A stretch of DNA of 14,560 nt from positions 1-14,560 of the forward strand of contig SLTF01000067.1 of assembly GCA_007130025.1 (NCBI GenBank). The letters run 5' to 3'. This DNA comes from Spirochaetales bacterium. Lineage in GTDB: Bacteria > Spirochaetota > Spirochaetia > DSM-27196 > PWMO01. This document shows positions 1 through 6,742 of the stretch, piece after piece. The stretch's first letter is position 1; every line of letters begins with the position of its first letter. Made by a program: the position numbers and the translations under genes. The notes beneath the pieces were generated by a model, which was not told the origin of the DNA, did no database searches, and saw only the letters and a program-made list of their open reading frames with translations.

Positions 1-17
1 CTCTTTGGACTGAGCAT
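1..17 (-). CDS. rplP: Ribosomal protein L16, N-terminal fragment (cut by window edge)
   Basis: An ATG at 17-15 begins a reading frame that gives Met-Leu-Ser-Pro-Lys before the window ends, which matches the usual start of bacterial L16. A good Shine-Dalgarno (AGGAG) lies just before it and overlaps the end of rpsC, so the two genes look translationally coupled. In the S10 operon L16 normally follows S3, which supports the call. L16 is a large-subunit protein near the A-site tRNA elbow. Only five full codons are visible, so the identification rests mostly on position. Confidence 0.75.
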
Positions 18-20
18 CGA

Positions 21-722
21 TTAACTCCTGACCGGCGCCTTTTCACGGCGCTTTTTCACCAACAGACCGGCGTCATCCTTGGAATCGCGCCGCAGCACTT
101 CACCCTGGAAGGTCCACACCTTTACGCCGATTGCGCCGAAGGTTGTATGCGCTTCGGCAAATCCGTACCCGATGTCGGCACGAAGCGTGTGGAGCGGAAC
201 TCGGCCGTCTTTCACGGTTTCATTTCGAGACATCTCGGCGCCACCGAGCCGGCCGGCAATTCGGATCTTGATTCCCTGACAACCGGCTTTCATGGCCGAC
301 GAAACCGCCATTTTCAGCGTCCGTCGAAACGACGCGCGCGATCGCAGCTGCCGAGCAACGTTGAGCGCGATCACCTGCGCATCGGTCTCAGCTCGCTTGA
401 TCTCTTTGATCTTTATCTGAATCTTTTTTCCCGCCGCTTTCTGCAGCGCATTTCCGATCTTTTCAATATTCGCACCCTTGGTGCCAATCACCACCCCAGG
501 TCGAGACGTACTGATAACGAGAGTAATTCTCTGAGGATGACGAACAATCTCAACCTCGGAAATCTCGGCACCCTTCGTCAGCGGATGCTCATCGATAAGT
601 TTGCGCAGCTTGAGGTCTTCATGCAACGTATCCGCGTATTCTCGCGGGTCGACAAACCACTTGGAGCGCCACGTTTTGTTGATACCAAGCCGTATGCCAA
701 TCGGATTTACTTTTTGACCCAC
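21..722 (-). CDS. rpsC: 30S ribosomal protein S3
   Basis: This 233-residue protein is S3, which sits at the mRNA entry channel of the small subunit and helps unwind incoming mRNA. The start is GTG at 722-720, giving the canonical N-terminus MGQKVNP; the stop is TAA. A KH RNA-binding domain is visible around residues 60-110, with the GxxG loop GTKG at residues 80-83. The C-terminal S3 domain has the conserved GRLGGAE and GRVPLHTLRADI blocks. Two arginines at about 133-134 and Lys137 fall where E. coli S3 has its mRNA-helicase residues. Only one base separates the rplV stop from this GTG and the Shine-Dalgarno is poor (a G-rich run ahead of GTAAG), so translation probably depends on coupling to rplV. 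The length is normal for the family and nothing is broken. Confidence 0.97.
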   Translation of the reverse strand: MGQKVNPIGIRLGINKTWRSKWFVDPREYADTLHEDLKLRKLIDEHPLTKGAEISEVEIVRHPQRITLVISTSRPGVVIGTKGANIEKIGNALQKAAGKKIQIKIKEIKRAETDAQVIALNVARQLRSRASFRRTLKMAVSSAMKAGCQGIKIRIAGRLGGAEMSRNETVKDGRVPLHTLRADIGYGFAEAHTTFGAIGVKVWTFQGEVLRRDSKDDAGLLVKKRREKAPVRS

Positions 723-723
723 C

Positions 724-1086
724 TTACGCCCCCGTCTTCTTCATCTCGTCGACAACCGCCAGAATATGACTCATGCGCTTCTGGAGCATATCCGCCCGAC
801 CCCGCGCTCGCGGCCACATTCGCTTCATTCGCGGGCCCTCGTTAACCTGAAGCTCTTTCACGTAAAGCATATCCTCATCGAGGTTCTTATTATGATAGAG
901 CGCGTTCGCCGCGGCGGACTGAATCACCTTCTTGAGAATCTTCGCTGATTTGTGCGGAAGATTTTCCAGAATCGCAACCGCCTCAGGATAGGGGCGTCGC
1001 CGGACGTTATCCGCAACGCGCCGCACCTTGAACGGTGACACCAGGATGAAGCGCGCAAGCGCTCGGTAGCCGTTTTGGTCTGCCAT
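724..1086 (-). CDS. rplV: 50S ribosomal protein L22
   Basis: A 120-residue L22, a 23S rRNA-binding protein whose long beta-hairpin lines the nascent-peptide exit tunnel. The start is ATG at 1086, preceded by AGGAAAG at a good distance; the stop is TAA. The hairpin region, roughly residues 78-105, carries the family signature EGPRMKRMWPRARGRAD followed by KRMSHI. This loop is where macrolide-resistance changes occur in other bacteria. Here it looks wild type, with no insertion or deletion apparent by eye against remembered sequences. It lies between rpsS (17-bp gap) and rpsC (1-bp gap), the standard S10 operon order. Confidence 0.97.
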   Translation of the reverse strand: MADQNGYRALARFILVSPFKVRRVADNVRRRPYPEAVAILENLPHKSAKILKKVIQSAAANALYHNKNLDEDMLYVKELQVNEGPRMKRMWPRARGRADMLQKRMSHILAVVDEMKKTGA

Positions 1087-1103
1087 ATCGTCTTTCCTAT
1101 TCT

Positions 1104-1385
1104 CTACCGTCTGGAGGCTTTCTTGTCGGAGCCTGCGTGACCACGGAAGACCCGTGTCGGCGAGAACTCACCAAGCTTATGCCCCACCAGATTCTCGGTA
1201 ACGTATACCGGAACCCACGTCTTGCCGTTGTACACCGAGATCGTGACTCCGACCATTTCGGGAATGATGGTCGAGCACCGGGAGAAGGTTTTGATCATCT
1301 TCTTTTGCCCGGAGCGGTTCATTTCAACCACTTTTGCGTAAAGGCTCTTCTCAATGAACGGGCCCTTCTTGATCGATCTGGACAC
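1104..1385 (-). CDS. rpsS: 30S ribosomal protein S19
   Basis: A 93-residue S19, a protein of the 30S head that forms a complex with S13 and contacts the A-site region. The N-terminus MSRSIKKGPFI and the later block NGKTWVPVYVTENLVGHKLGEF are typical of the family, and the length is normal. The start is GTG at 1385-1383, preceded by AGGAGAGG; the TAG stop of rplB forms the first bases of this ribosome-binding site, so the two genes are probably coupled. The stop is TAG. No abnormal features were seen. Confidence 0.97.
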   Translation of the reverse strand: MSRSIKKGPFIEKSLYAKVVEMNRSGQKKMIKTFSRCSTIIPEMVGVTISVYNGKTWVPVYVTENLVGHKLGEFSPTRVFRGHAGSDKKASRR

Positions 1386-1394
1386 TACCCTCTC

Positions 1395-2219
1395 CTATTT
1401 CCTTCGCTTCACAATAAACTTGCCCGACGATTTTCGCTTCGTCCGGGTCTTATACCCCTTGGTGGGCTGACCCCAAGGGCTAACCGGATGACGACCTCCG
1501 GAGGTCTTCCCCTCACCACCACCATGCGGATGGTCAACCGGGTTCATCACAACGCCACGCACTTTGGGTCGTCTACCGAGCCATCGTGAGCGCCCCGCCT
1601 TTCCCAACGAAACGTTCATGTGGTCTTCATTTCCAACCGACCCAACGGTCGCGGTACACTTCTTGAACACCATTCGCATTTCGCCCGAAGGGAGACGAAG
1701 GGTGACGTAATCTTTCTCTTTGGCTACCAGAACCGCACCGGCGCCGGCGGACCGGGCCATCTGACCACCACGTCCTTTCTGCAGCTCGACGTTATGCACG
1801 GTCGAACCCAGGGGGATGCTGTCCAGCGGAAGGCTGTTCCCAAGGCGCACCGGAACGTTTTCTCCATTCTCTACCACGGCGCCTTTTTGAAGCCCCTTCG
1901 GCGCGATGATGTAGCGCTTTTCTCCGTCGGCGTACTGCACCAGCGCGATGTTTGCGCTGCGATTGGGATCATATTCGATCGCCGCTACGGTTCCTGGTAC
2001 GCCCACTTTGTCTCGGCGAAAATCAATTTCGCGATACTTTCGCTTATGACCACCACCACGACGACGCACACTGATCCGTCCGGCGGAATCTCGCCCCGCA
2101 TGAGCCGGCTTGCCCTTGGTGAGCGACTTCTCCGATTTCCTTTTGTCTACATCTTCGAAGGTCAACGTCGTTTTGTATCGTTGCCCGGGCGTATTTGCCT
2201 TATACTTCTTGATACCCAC
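1395..2219 (-). CDS. rplB: 50S ribosomal protein L2
   Basis: A 274-residue L2, a primary 23S rRNA-binding protein needed for subunit association and peptidyl-transferase activity. The N-terminal OB-like domain carries GRISVRRRGGGHKRKYR (about residues 47-63). The C-terminal region carries the hallmark MNPVDHPHGGGEG (about residues 225-237), including the histidine at residue 230 that corresponds to E. coli His229. The basic tail ends KRRK. The start is GTG at 2219-2217, five bases after a perfect AGGAGG. That Shine-Dalgarno is built on the TAG stop of rplW, which argues for coupling. The stop is TAG. Neighbours are L23 and S19, as in nearly all bacteria. Confidence 0.98.
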   Translation of the reverse strand: MGIKKYKANTPGQRYKTTLTFEDVDKRKSEKSLTKGKPAHAGRDSAGRISVRRRGGGHKRKYREIDFRRDKVGVPGTVAAIEYDPNRSANIALVQYADGEKRYIIAPKGLQKGAVVENGENVPVRLGNSLPLDSIPLGSTVHNVELQKGRGGQMARSAGAGAVLVAKEKDYVTLRLPSGEMRMVFKKCTATVGSVGNEDHMNVSLGKAGRSRWLGRRPKVRGVVMNPVDHPHGGGEGKTSGGRHPVSPWGQPTKGYKTRTKRKSSGKFIVKRRK

Positions 2220-2224
2220 CGATG

Positions 2225-2231
2225 CCTCCTA
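2225..2231 (-). promoter_or_regulatory. Ribosome binding site that fixes the GTG start of rplB
   Basis: TAGGAGG on the minus strand combines the rplW stop codon (TAG) with a consensus Shine-Dalgarno. It stands five bases before the GTG at 2219, and no in-frame ATG offers a better start. The same arrangement, a TAG stop merged with a GGA-type Shine-Dalgarno, recurs before rpsS and before rplD. Confidence 0.8.
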
Positions 2232-2513
2232 CGCGCCTTCGAAGATGGCGATCTTATCGCCGGGCGACAGAGTTACCACGGCTTTCTTCCAGCGCGAGGT
2301 ATAGCCCTTCTTGGCGCGCACCCTTTTGGGCTTGCCCTTCACGTTCGCCACGTTACACGAGACCGGGGTCACCCCAAACAGCTCGCGAATCGCCCCGGTT
2401 ACCTGCAGCTTATTAGCGCGAAGATCAACACGAAAGGCGTACTTATTCTGCTCACGAAGGAGTGTGGTCTTCTCCGACAACAGCGGCTCGATAATAATCT
2501 GATCAGCGGTCAT
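2229..2513 (-). CDS. rplW: 50S ribosomal protein L23
   Basis: A 94-residue L23, the large-subunit protein at the tunnel exit that serves as docking site for trigger factor and the signal recognition particle. The open frame extends further upstream, but the start is placed at ATG 2513-2511. There the protein begins MTADQIIIEPLLSEK, the usual L23 opening, with a GGGAGA-type Shine-Dalgarno ahead. The upstream extension would overlap rplD by more than 130 bp and has no family similarity. The chosen ATG overlaps the rplD stop as ATGA. The central KLQVTGAIRELFGV and basic GKPKRVRAKKG segments are family features. The stop is TAG. Confidence 0.96.
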   Translation of the reverse strand: MTADQIIIEPLLSEKTTLLREQNKYAFRVDLRANKLQVTGAIRELFGVTPVSCNVANVKGKPKRVRAKKGYTSRWKKAVVTLSPGDKIAIFEGA

Positions 2514-3151
2514 GCCGTCTTCTCCCGCTTCGATGCGTAAAAATCGTTCAGACTCAGGGCTGCCGACTCCATGAGCACCAGTTCCTTGCAATAGAGAAGG
2601 TCGTGGGCCCGAAGCCGGTTGTAACTGAGAAACTTCAACCACGGAACATTGGCTGCAGCCCGTTTCACCATCGCGTCGTCATCCTTGAGAATCAGAACCA
2701 CCCGATCTCCACCGCTCACGTTTCGCATGATGCTCACGAAATCGCGAGTCTTTCCGGACTCAACGCCAAAGTCTTCCACCACCTTCAACGCGTCACCCTG
2801 TGCCTTCATACTCAGCAACGACATGATCGCCGCACGCTTCTGCTTGCGGGGAATCGTGTAGGAGTAATCGCGCGGGCGCGGACCAAAGGCGATTCCGCCA
2901 CCAACCCAGACCGGAGACTGCTTGGTGCCGGAACGAGCACGTCCCGTTCCCTTCTGACGCCACGGCTTTTTTCCGCTCCCCACAACTTCGCTCCGGGTCT
3001 TGGTACACGCGGTACCAACACGCAGATTCGCGAGTTCGTTGCGAACGGCGAAGTAGACCGTCTGATCGCTGACTTCACGGCCAAACACGTCATCAGAGAG
3101 CGTGATGGTTCGAAGCTCTTTCCCTTCGGTCGAAAAGACCTTTGTATCCAT
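2510..3151 (-). CDS. rplD: 50S ribosomal protein L4
   Basis: A 213-residue L4, which binds 23S rRNA domain I and projects a loop into the peptide exit tunnel. In E. coli it also represses its own S10 operon. The tunnel loop is clear at about residues 55-95, with KKPWRQKGTGRARSGTKQSP followed by a G-rich run and FGPRPRDYSY. The start is ATG at 3151. Its Shine-Dalgarno (AGGAAGAGG) merges with the TAG stop of rplC. The stop is TGA, the only one among the complete genes here, and it overlaps the rplW start. Whether L4 autoregulation exists in this lineage cannot be seen; no E. coli-type S10 leader is present. Confidence 0.97.
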   Translation of the reverse strand: MDTKVFSTEGKELRTITLSDDVFGREVSDQTVYFAVRNELANLRVGTACTKTRSEVVGSGKKPWRQKGTGRARSGTKQSPVWVGGGIAFGPRPRDYSYTIPRKQKRAAIMSLLSMKAQGDALKVVEDFGVESGKTRDFVSIMRNVSGGDRVVLILKDDDAMVKRAAANVPWLKFLSYNRLRAHDLLYCKELVLMESAALSLNDFYASKREKTA

Positions 3152-3166
3152 TGTCCGTGCCTCTTC

Positions 3167-3793
3167 CTAATTCTTCTTCCGCGCGGTGGAAATCAGGACG
3201 TAGCCTTCCCGCGTACCGGGTACCGCGCCCTTCACCAGCAGCAGCTGCTGCTCCGCATCCACACGCAGAACCCGAAGATTCTGCATGGTGGATCGCTCTC
3301 CACCCATGCGCCCCGCCATCTTCGTGCCTTTCAACACCCGAGACGGAGTTGCCGCCATACCAATCGAGCCATTGGCCCGATGAAACTTGGAACCATGCGT
3401 CTTTCGACCCCCATGGAACCCGTGACGGCGCATAACACCCTGATATCCCTTACCTTTGCTGACGCCGACGATATCGACAAAGCGTACGTCCGCAAAGAGC
3501 TCGACGGAGAGACTGTCTCCGACGCTGCACTCGTTCTCAAAATCACGAAATTCAACCAGGCGCTTCTTGGGAGAAACCCCGGCTTTTTCGAACTGCCCAA
3601 GACGCGGTTTGGTTACCCGAGACGGCTTGGCATCAAATGATCCAAGCACAACCGCCTGGTAGCCATCTCGTTCCGGCGTCCGCAGGTCAACTACCACGTT
3701 TGGCTCAACCTTGATTACCGTTACCGGCACGAGCCGCCCCGCTTCGTCGAATACCTGGGTCATACCCAGTTTTTGTCCAATTAAGCCCAACAT
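3167..3793 (-). CDS. rplC: 50S ribosomal protein L3
   Basis: A 208-residue L3, one of the first proteins to assemble on 23S rRNA; its extended loop reaches the peptidyl-transferase centre. The N-terminus MLGLIGQKLGMTQVF and the block HGFHGGRKTHGSKFHR followed by GSIG and KMAGRMGGE are diagnostic. At the site where E. coli L3 carries the PrmB-methylated glutamine (GSIGQ), this protein has methionine at residue 146, so that modification cannot occur here. This position varies among bacteria. The start is ATG at 3793, with AAGGA six bases upstream; the stop is TAG. Confidence 0.97.
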   Translation of the reverse strand: MLGLIGQKLGMTQVFDEAGRLVPVTVIKVEPNVVVDLRTPERDGYQAVVLGSFDAKPSRVTKPRLGQFEKAGVSPKKRLVEFRDFENECSVGDSLSVELFADVRFVDIVGVSKGKGYQGVMRRHGFHGGRKTHGSKFHRANGSIGMAATPSRVLKGTKMAGRMGGERSTMQNLRVLRVDAEQQLLLVKGAVPGTREGYVLISTARKKN

Positions 3794-3812
3794 TGCCGTT
3801 CCTTACCCTGCG

Positions 3813-4121
3813 CTACTGTTTAATCTCGACGTCGACACCAGCCGGAAGCTCAAGCTTCATCAAGGAATCCATGACGGCCGAGGTAGGCTCGATGATATCG
3901 ATCAGCCGTTTATGCGTCCGCATCTCAAACTGCTCACGTGCTTTCTTGTTCACATGCGGCGAGCGGAGGACCGTAAACTTGTTGATCCGAGTGGGCAGCG
4001 GTATGGGGCCGGCAACTTTTGCACCAGCCTTCTGCACGGTCTGCACAATCGACTTGGCGCTCTGATCGATGAGCTCGATGTCGAACCCGCGAAGCCGCAC
4101 CCGAATTTTATGACTGCTCAT
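3813..4121 (-). CDS. rpsJ: 30S ribosomal protein S10
   Basis: A 102-residue S10, a protein of the 30S head that also acts in transcription antitermination as the NusB partner NusE. The open frame begins earlier, but ATG at 4121 is preceded by a strong GGAGG four bases away. It yields MSSHKIRVRLRGFD, the standard start and length. The motif GPIPLPTR and the run FTVLRSPHVNKKAREQFEMRTHKR are family signatures. It is the first gene of the S10 cluster, and the 59-bp gap to tuf holds a strong hairpin that could tune expression between the two. The stop is TAG. Confidence 0.97.
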   Translation of the reverse strand: MSSHKIRVRLRGFDIELIDQSAKSIVQTVQKAGAKVAGPIPLPTRINKFTVLRSPHVNKKAREQFEMRTHKRLIDIIEPTSAVMDSLMKLELPAGVDVEIKQ

Positions 4122-4130
4122 TACTCCTCC

Positions 4131-4171
4131 AAAAGTAGGTGCGCCTCGCCGCAATACACGACAAGGCGCAC
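4131..4171 (-). terminator. Strong hairpin between tuf and rpsJ, possible attenuator or processing site
   Basis: On the minus strand an 8-bp perfect stem (GTGCGCCT with AGGCGCAC, outer arms 4164-4171 and 4139-4146) extends inward by five more pairs, two of them G-U. The result is a 13-bp stem with a 7-base loop at 4152-4158. Four bases after the stem comes UUUU (4134-4131), then the rpsJ Shine-Dalgarno. It resembles a leaky intrinsic terminator or an RNA-processing site. The U tract is too short and displaced for a confident terminator call. Confidence 0.5.
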
Positions 4172-4180
4172 ACCCACGAC

Positions 4181-5371
<1,191 letters not shown>

Positions 5372-5376
5372 TACGC

Positions 5377-5383
5377 CCTCCTT
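5377..5383 (-). promoter_or_regulatory. Consensus ribosome binding site of tuf
   Basis: AAGGAGG lies five bases upstream of the ATG at 5371. This is the strongest Shine-Dalgarno in the window and decides between two in-frame start candidates (5389 and 5371). It fits a very highly translated gene. Confidence 0.85.
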
Positions 5384-5650
5384 GCCCAATCTTTCGCACG
5401 CTTTATTTCACATACCTGACCACGGATACACCGCCACGGTCGGGCACGCCTTTCCCAATTATTGGAGTGACACTACTGAAACCGGTGGATGGAACGAAGA
5501 GCAGCAAGAGCCAGAAACGGGATCCGCACGCGTACGCGCGATCACCAGCGGCTGACAGCCGATCAACGCAGGACCACCTTACCATCCTCATTCGTAGCGT
5601 TGGCTGCACCACGGACGATCGGTTTGGTCTCTTGACGCTCGTTTACCACA

Positions 5651-5683
5651 ACTCGCGTGAGCGCGAGTGTCGCACGTAGCGAC
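5651..5683 (-). repeat. Two abutting perfect hairpins in the rpsG-tuf spacer
   Basis: The first is ACTCGCG, loop TGAG, CGCGAGT (5651-5668, 7-bp stem). The next base starts GTCGC, loop ACGTA, GCGAC (5669-5683, 5-bp stem). They share no bases and could stack end to end in RNA. Neither strand has a T run after them, so they are not intrinsic terminators. They could be leader structure or protein-binding sites; the function is unknown. Confidence 0.55.
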
Positions 5684-5695
5684 TCAGTGTGTCAA

Positions 5696-5717
5696 GGCCG
5701 TTTCCGGGGAAACGGCC
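5696..5717 (-). terminator. Hairpin downstream of rpsG, possible terminator
   Basis: A 22-base near-perfect palindrome, GGCCGTTTCC / GGAAACGGCC, folds into a 9-bp stem with a 4-base loop about 70 bases after the rpsG stop. On the minus strand it is followed by TTGACACAC rather than a U tract, so termination would be weak or need help. On the plus strand CTTGTTT follows, but no plus-strand gene leads into it. Its position between the rpsL-rpsG and tuf-S10 units suits a transcript boundary. Confidence 0.45.
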
Positions 5718-5784
5718 CTTGTTTACCGATATACGATCTCCCGAGTCGGTCCATCTGGTCGACCCGGGTGCACCCTTCCGCCGC

Positions 5785-6255
5785 TTACCAGCGGTAGTGA
5801 GAGAAGGCCTTGTTGGCCTCTGCCATTCGGTGCGTGTCTTCTTTCTTTTTGAACGCAGTCCCGGCCGAATTGAAGGCATCCATCAACTCAGCGGAGAGCT
5901 TTTCACTCATGGAGCGTCCGCTCCGGTCCCGAGCAGCTTTAATAATCCAGCGCATGGCGAGCGCTTCCCGTCGCCCATCCCGGATCTCAACGGGCACCTG
6001 GTAGGTAGACCCCCCGACCCGCCGCGACTTGACCTCGACCATCGGCTTGACGTTGTCGAGGGCTTTCAGAAAGACCTCAACCGGATTCTGCTCGAGCTTC
6101 TTCTCAATCGCCTCGCACGCATCATACATGACGCTCGCGGCGGTCGACTTCTTTCCGTCTACCATCATTCGTGTGATGAACTTGGAGAGCACCACGTTTC
6201 CGTAGCGCGGATCGGGAAGAATTGGGCGTGGTGGTACAACTTTTCTTCGTGGCAT
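5785..6255 (-). CDS. rpsG: 30S ribosomal protein S7
   Basis: A 156-residue S7, the primary assembly protein of the 30S head, located near the mRNA exit and E site. Family features include the opening MPRRK, PDPRYGNVVLSKFITRMM (about residues 15-32), the GGSTYQVPVEI block and the ALRWII-like ALAMRWII segment. Length is typical. The start is ATG at 6255, with an AAGGA-type Shine-Dalgarno eight or so bases upstream that overlaps the end of rpsL. The gap to rpsL is 12 bp, so the two are cotranscribed, probably from the promoter at 6695-6723. The stop is TAA. In most bacteria fusA follows directly; here it does not. Confidence 0.98.
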   Translation of the reverse strand: MPRRKVVPPRPILPDPRYGNVVLSKFITRMMVDGKKSTAASVMYDACEAIEKKLEQNPVEVFLKALDNVKPMVEVKSRRVGGSTYQVPVEIRDGRREALAMRWIIKAARDRSGRSMSEKLSAELMDAFNSAGTAFKKKEDTHRMAEANKAFSHYRW

Positions 6256-6267
6256 GAACTCTCTTCC

Positions 6268-6642
6268 TTACGCCTTTGGCTTCTTGGTCCCGTACTTGGA
6301 ACGCGCCTTCTTTCGGTCTTCTACCCCGAGGGTGTCTTTGGCTCCCCGGACAATGTGGTATCGAACTCCGGGAAGGTCTTTCACCCTTCCACCACGCAAC
6401 AGAACCACCGAGTGCTCCTGCAGGTTATGTCCAATACCAGGAATGTAGGCGGTTGCCTCAATTCCGTTTACCAGCCGCACACGGGCTACCTTGCGGAGCG
6501 CCGAGTTTGGTTTCTTGGGGGTTACCGTCATTACGCGCGTACACACACCCCGCTTCTGCGGGCAGGACTGGAGCGCGGGGGACTTGGTGGACTTCTGGGT
6601 CTTCTTTCGTCCGTTTCTGATCAACTGATTTATCGTAGGCAT
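6268..6642 (-). CDS. rpsL: 30S ribosomal protein S12
   Basis: A 124-residue S12, the decoding-centre protein that checks codon-anticodon pairing. The sequence shows CPQKRGVCTRV (27-37), TPKKPNSALRKV with Lys43, and GRVKDLPG with Lys88 and Asp89. Lys43 and Lys88 are the residues whose change gives streptomycin resistance in other bacteria, and both are wild type here. Asp89 is the position of the beta-methylthio-aspartate found in many bacteria. The start is ATG at 6642, giving the standard MPTINQLIR. The Shine-Dalgarno AAGGGAG is rather far away (about 14 bases), although the following GTAGAG could contribute. The stop is TAA. It is the first gene behind the promoter in the rpoC-rpsL gap. Confidence 0.98.
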   Translation of the reverse strand: MPTINQLIRNGRKKTQKSTKSPALQSCPQKRGVCTRVMTVTPKKPNSALRKVARVRLVNGIEATAYIPGIGHNLQEHSVVLLRGGRVKDLPGVRYHIVRGAKDTLGVEDRKKARSKYGTKKPKA

Positions 6643-6672
6643 CGACTAGTACTCTACTCCCTTTCTGATATT

Positions 6673-6710
6673 GCCGGGTCCGATGTAGACCGGAAATCTA
6701 CCAACCCGGC
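6673..6710. repeat. Interrupted palindrome overlapping the rpsL promoter
   Basis: The outer arms GCCGGGT (6673-6679) and ACCCGGC (6704-6710) match perfectly over 7 bp. The inner arms GTAGA (6685-6689) and TCTAC (6697-6701) match over 5 bp, around a 7-base centre. The -10 box at 6695-6700 lies inside the inner arm. As RNA, the element would form only in read-through transcripts from rpoC, because the start site of the local promoter should fall inside it. No U run follows, so a simple terminator is unlikely. An operator or attenuation role is possible but unproven. Confidence 0.5.
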
Positions 6711-6723
6711 GTGATCTTGTCAA
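6695..6723 (-). promoter_or_regulatory. Sigma-70-type promoter for rpsL-rpsG
   Basis: On the minus strand a perfect TTGACA (6723-6718) is followed by exactly 17 bases and TAGATT (6700-6695), four of six matches to TATAAT. Transcription would start near 6688, giving a leader of about 45 bases before the rpsL ATG. Placement in the 100-bp gap right after the rpoC stop makes a functional internal promoter likely. It would let S12/S7 synthesis run partly independently of RNA polymerase subunit synthesis. Confidence 0.7.
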
Positions 6724-6742
6724 TACGTTGTCACGAGATAGG

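Larger units (their letters stand above)
5372..5784. other. 413-bp non-coding spacer between rpsG and tuf (fusA position)
   Basis: This is the only gene-free stretch over 300 bases. It holds a 9-bp-stem hairpin at 5696-5717, two abutting hairpins at 5651-5683, a small hairpin at 5549-5561 (CGGCT, loop GAC, AGCCG), a CGCGTACGCG palindrome at 5529-5538 and a CCAAT-T-ATTGG palindrome at 5455-5465. A TTGACA sits at 5695-5690 (minus), but the best -10 at 17-18 bp matches only about 3 of 6. I see no tRNA, no piece resembling EF-G and no ORF with a ribosome-binding site. A 69-codon minus-strand frame (5403-5612, GTG start) lacks a Shine-Dalgarno and family resemblance. The region is probably the tuf promoter/leader. 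Confidence 0.7.

Noticed and set aside
2514..2642. N-terminal extension of rplW of 43 codons
   Set aside because: It overlaps rplD, is not part of the L23 family, and the ATG at 2513 with an ATGA overlap gives the normal L23 length.
2603..3640. A 345-codon plus-strand open frame spanning rplD and rplC on the other strand
   Set aside because: It crosses two well-supported genes and their junction and has no family features.
5403..5612. A 69-codon minus-strand frame in the rpsG-tuf spacer with a short hydrophobic run (FWLLLLFV)
   Set aside because: GTG start without a Shine-Dalgarno, low-complexity composition and no recognisable family; not enough to call a gene.
5666..5695. Possible tuf promoter using TTGACA at 5695-5690
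   Set aside because: The -35 is perfect, but the best -10 at 17-18 bp spacing (CGACAC or GACACT) matches at most 3 of 6, so it is not listed as a feature and is kept only within the hairpin-cluster finding.
5372..5784. Possible tRNA gene or fusA remnant in the spacer
   Set aside because: No T-loop GGTTCRA-type motif with matching acceptor arms was found, and none of the frames shows EF-G motifs.
6268..6642. Streptomycin-resistance changes in S12
   Set aside because: Lys43 and Lys88 are both present, so no resistance allele is visible.
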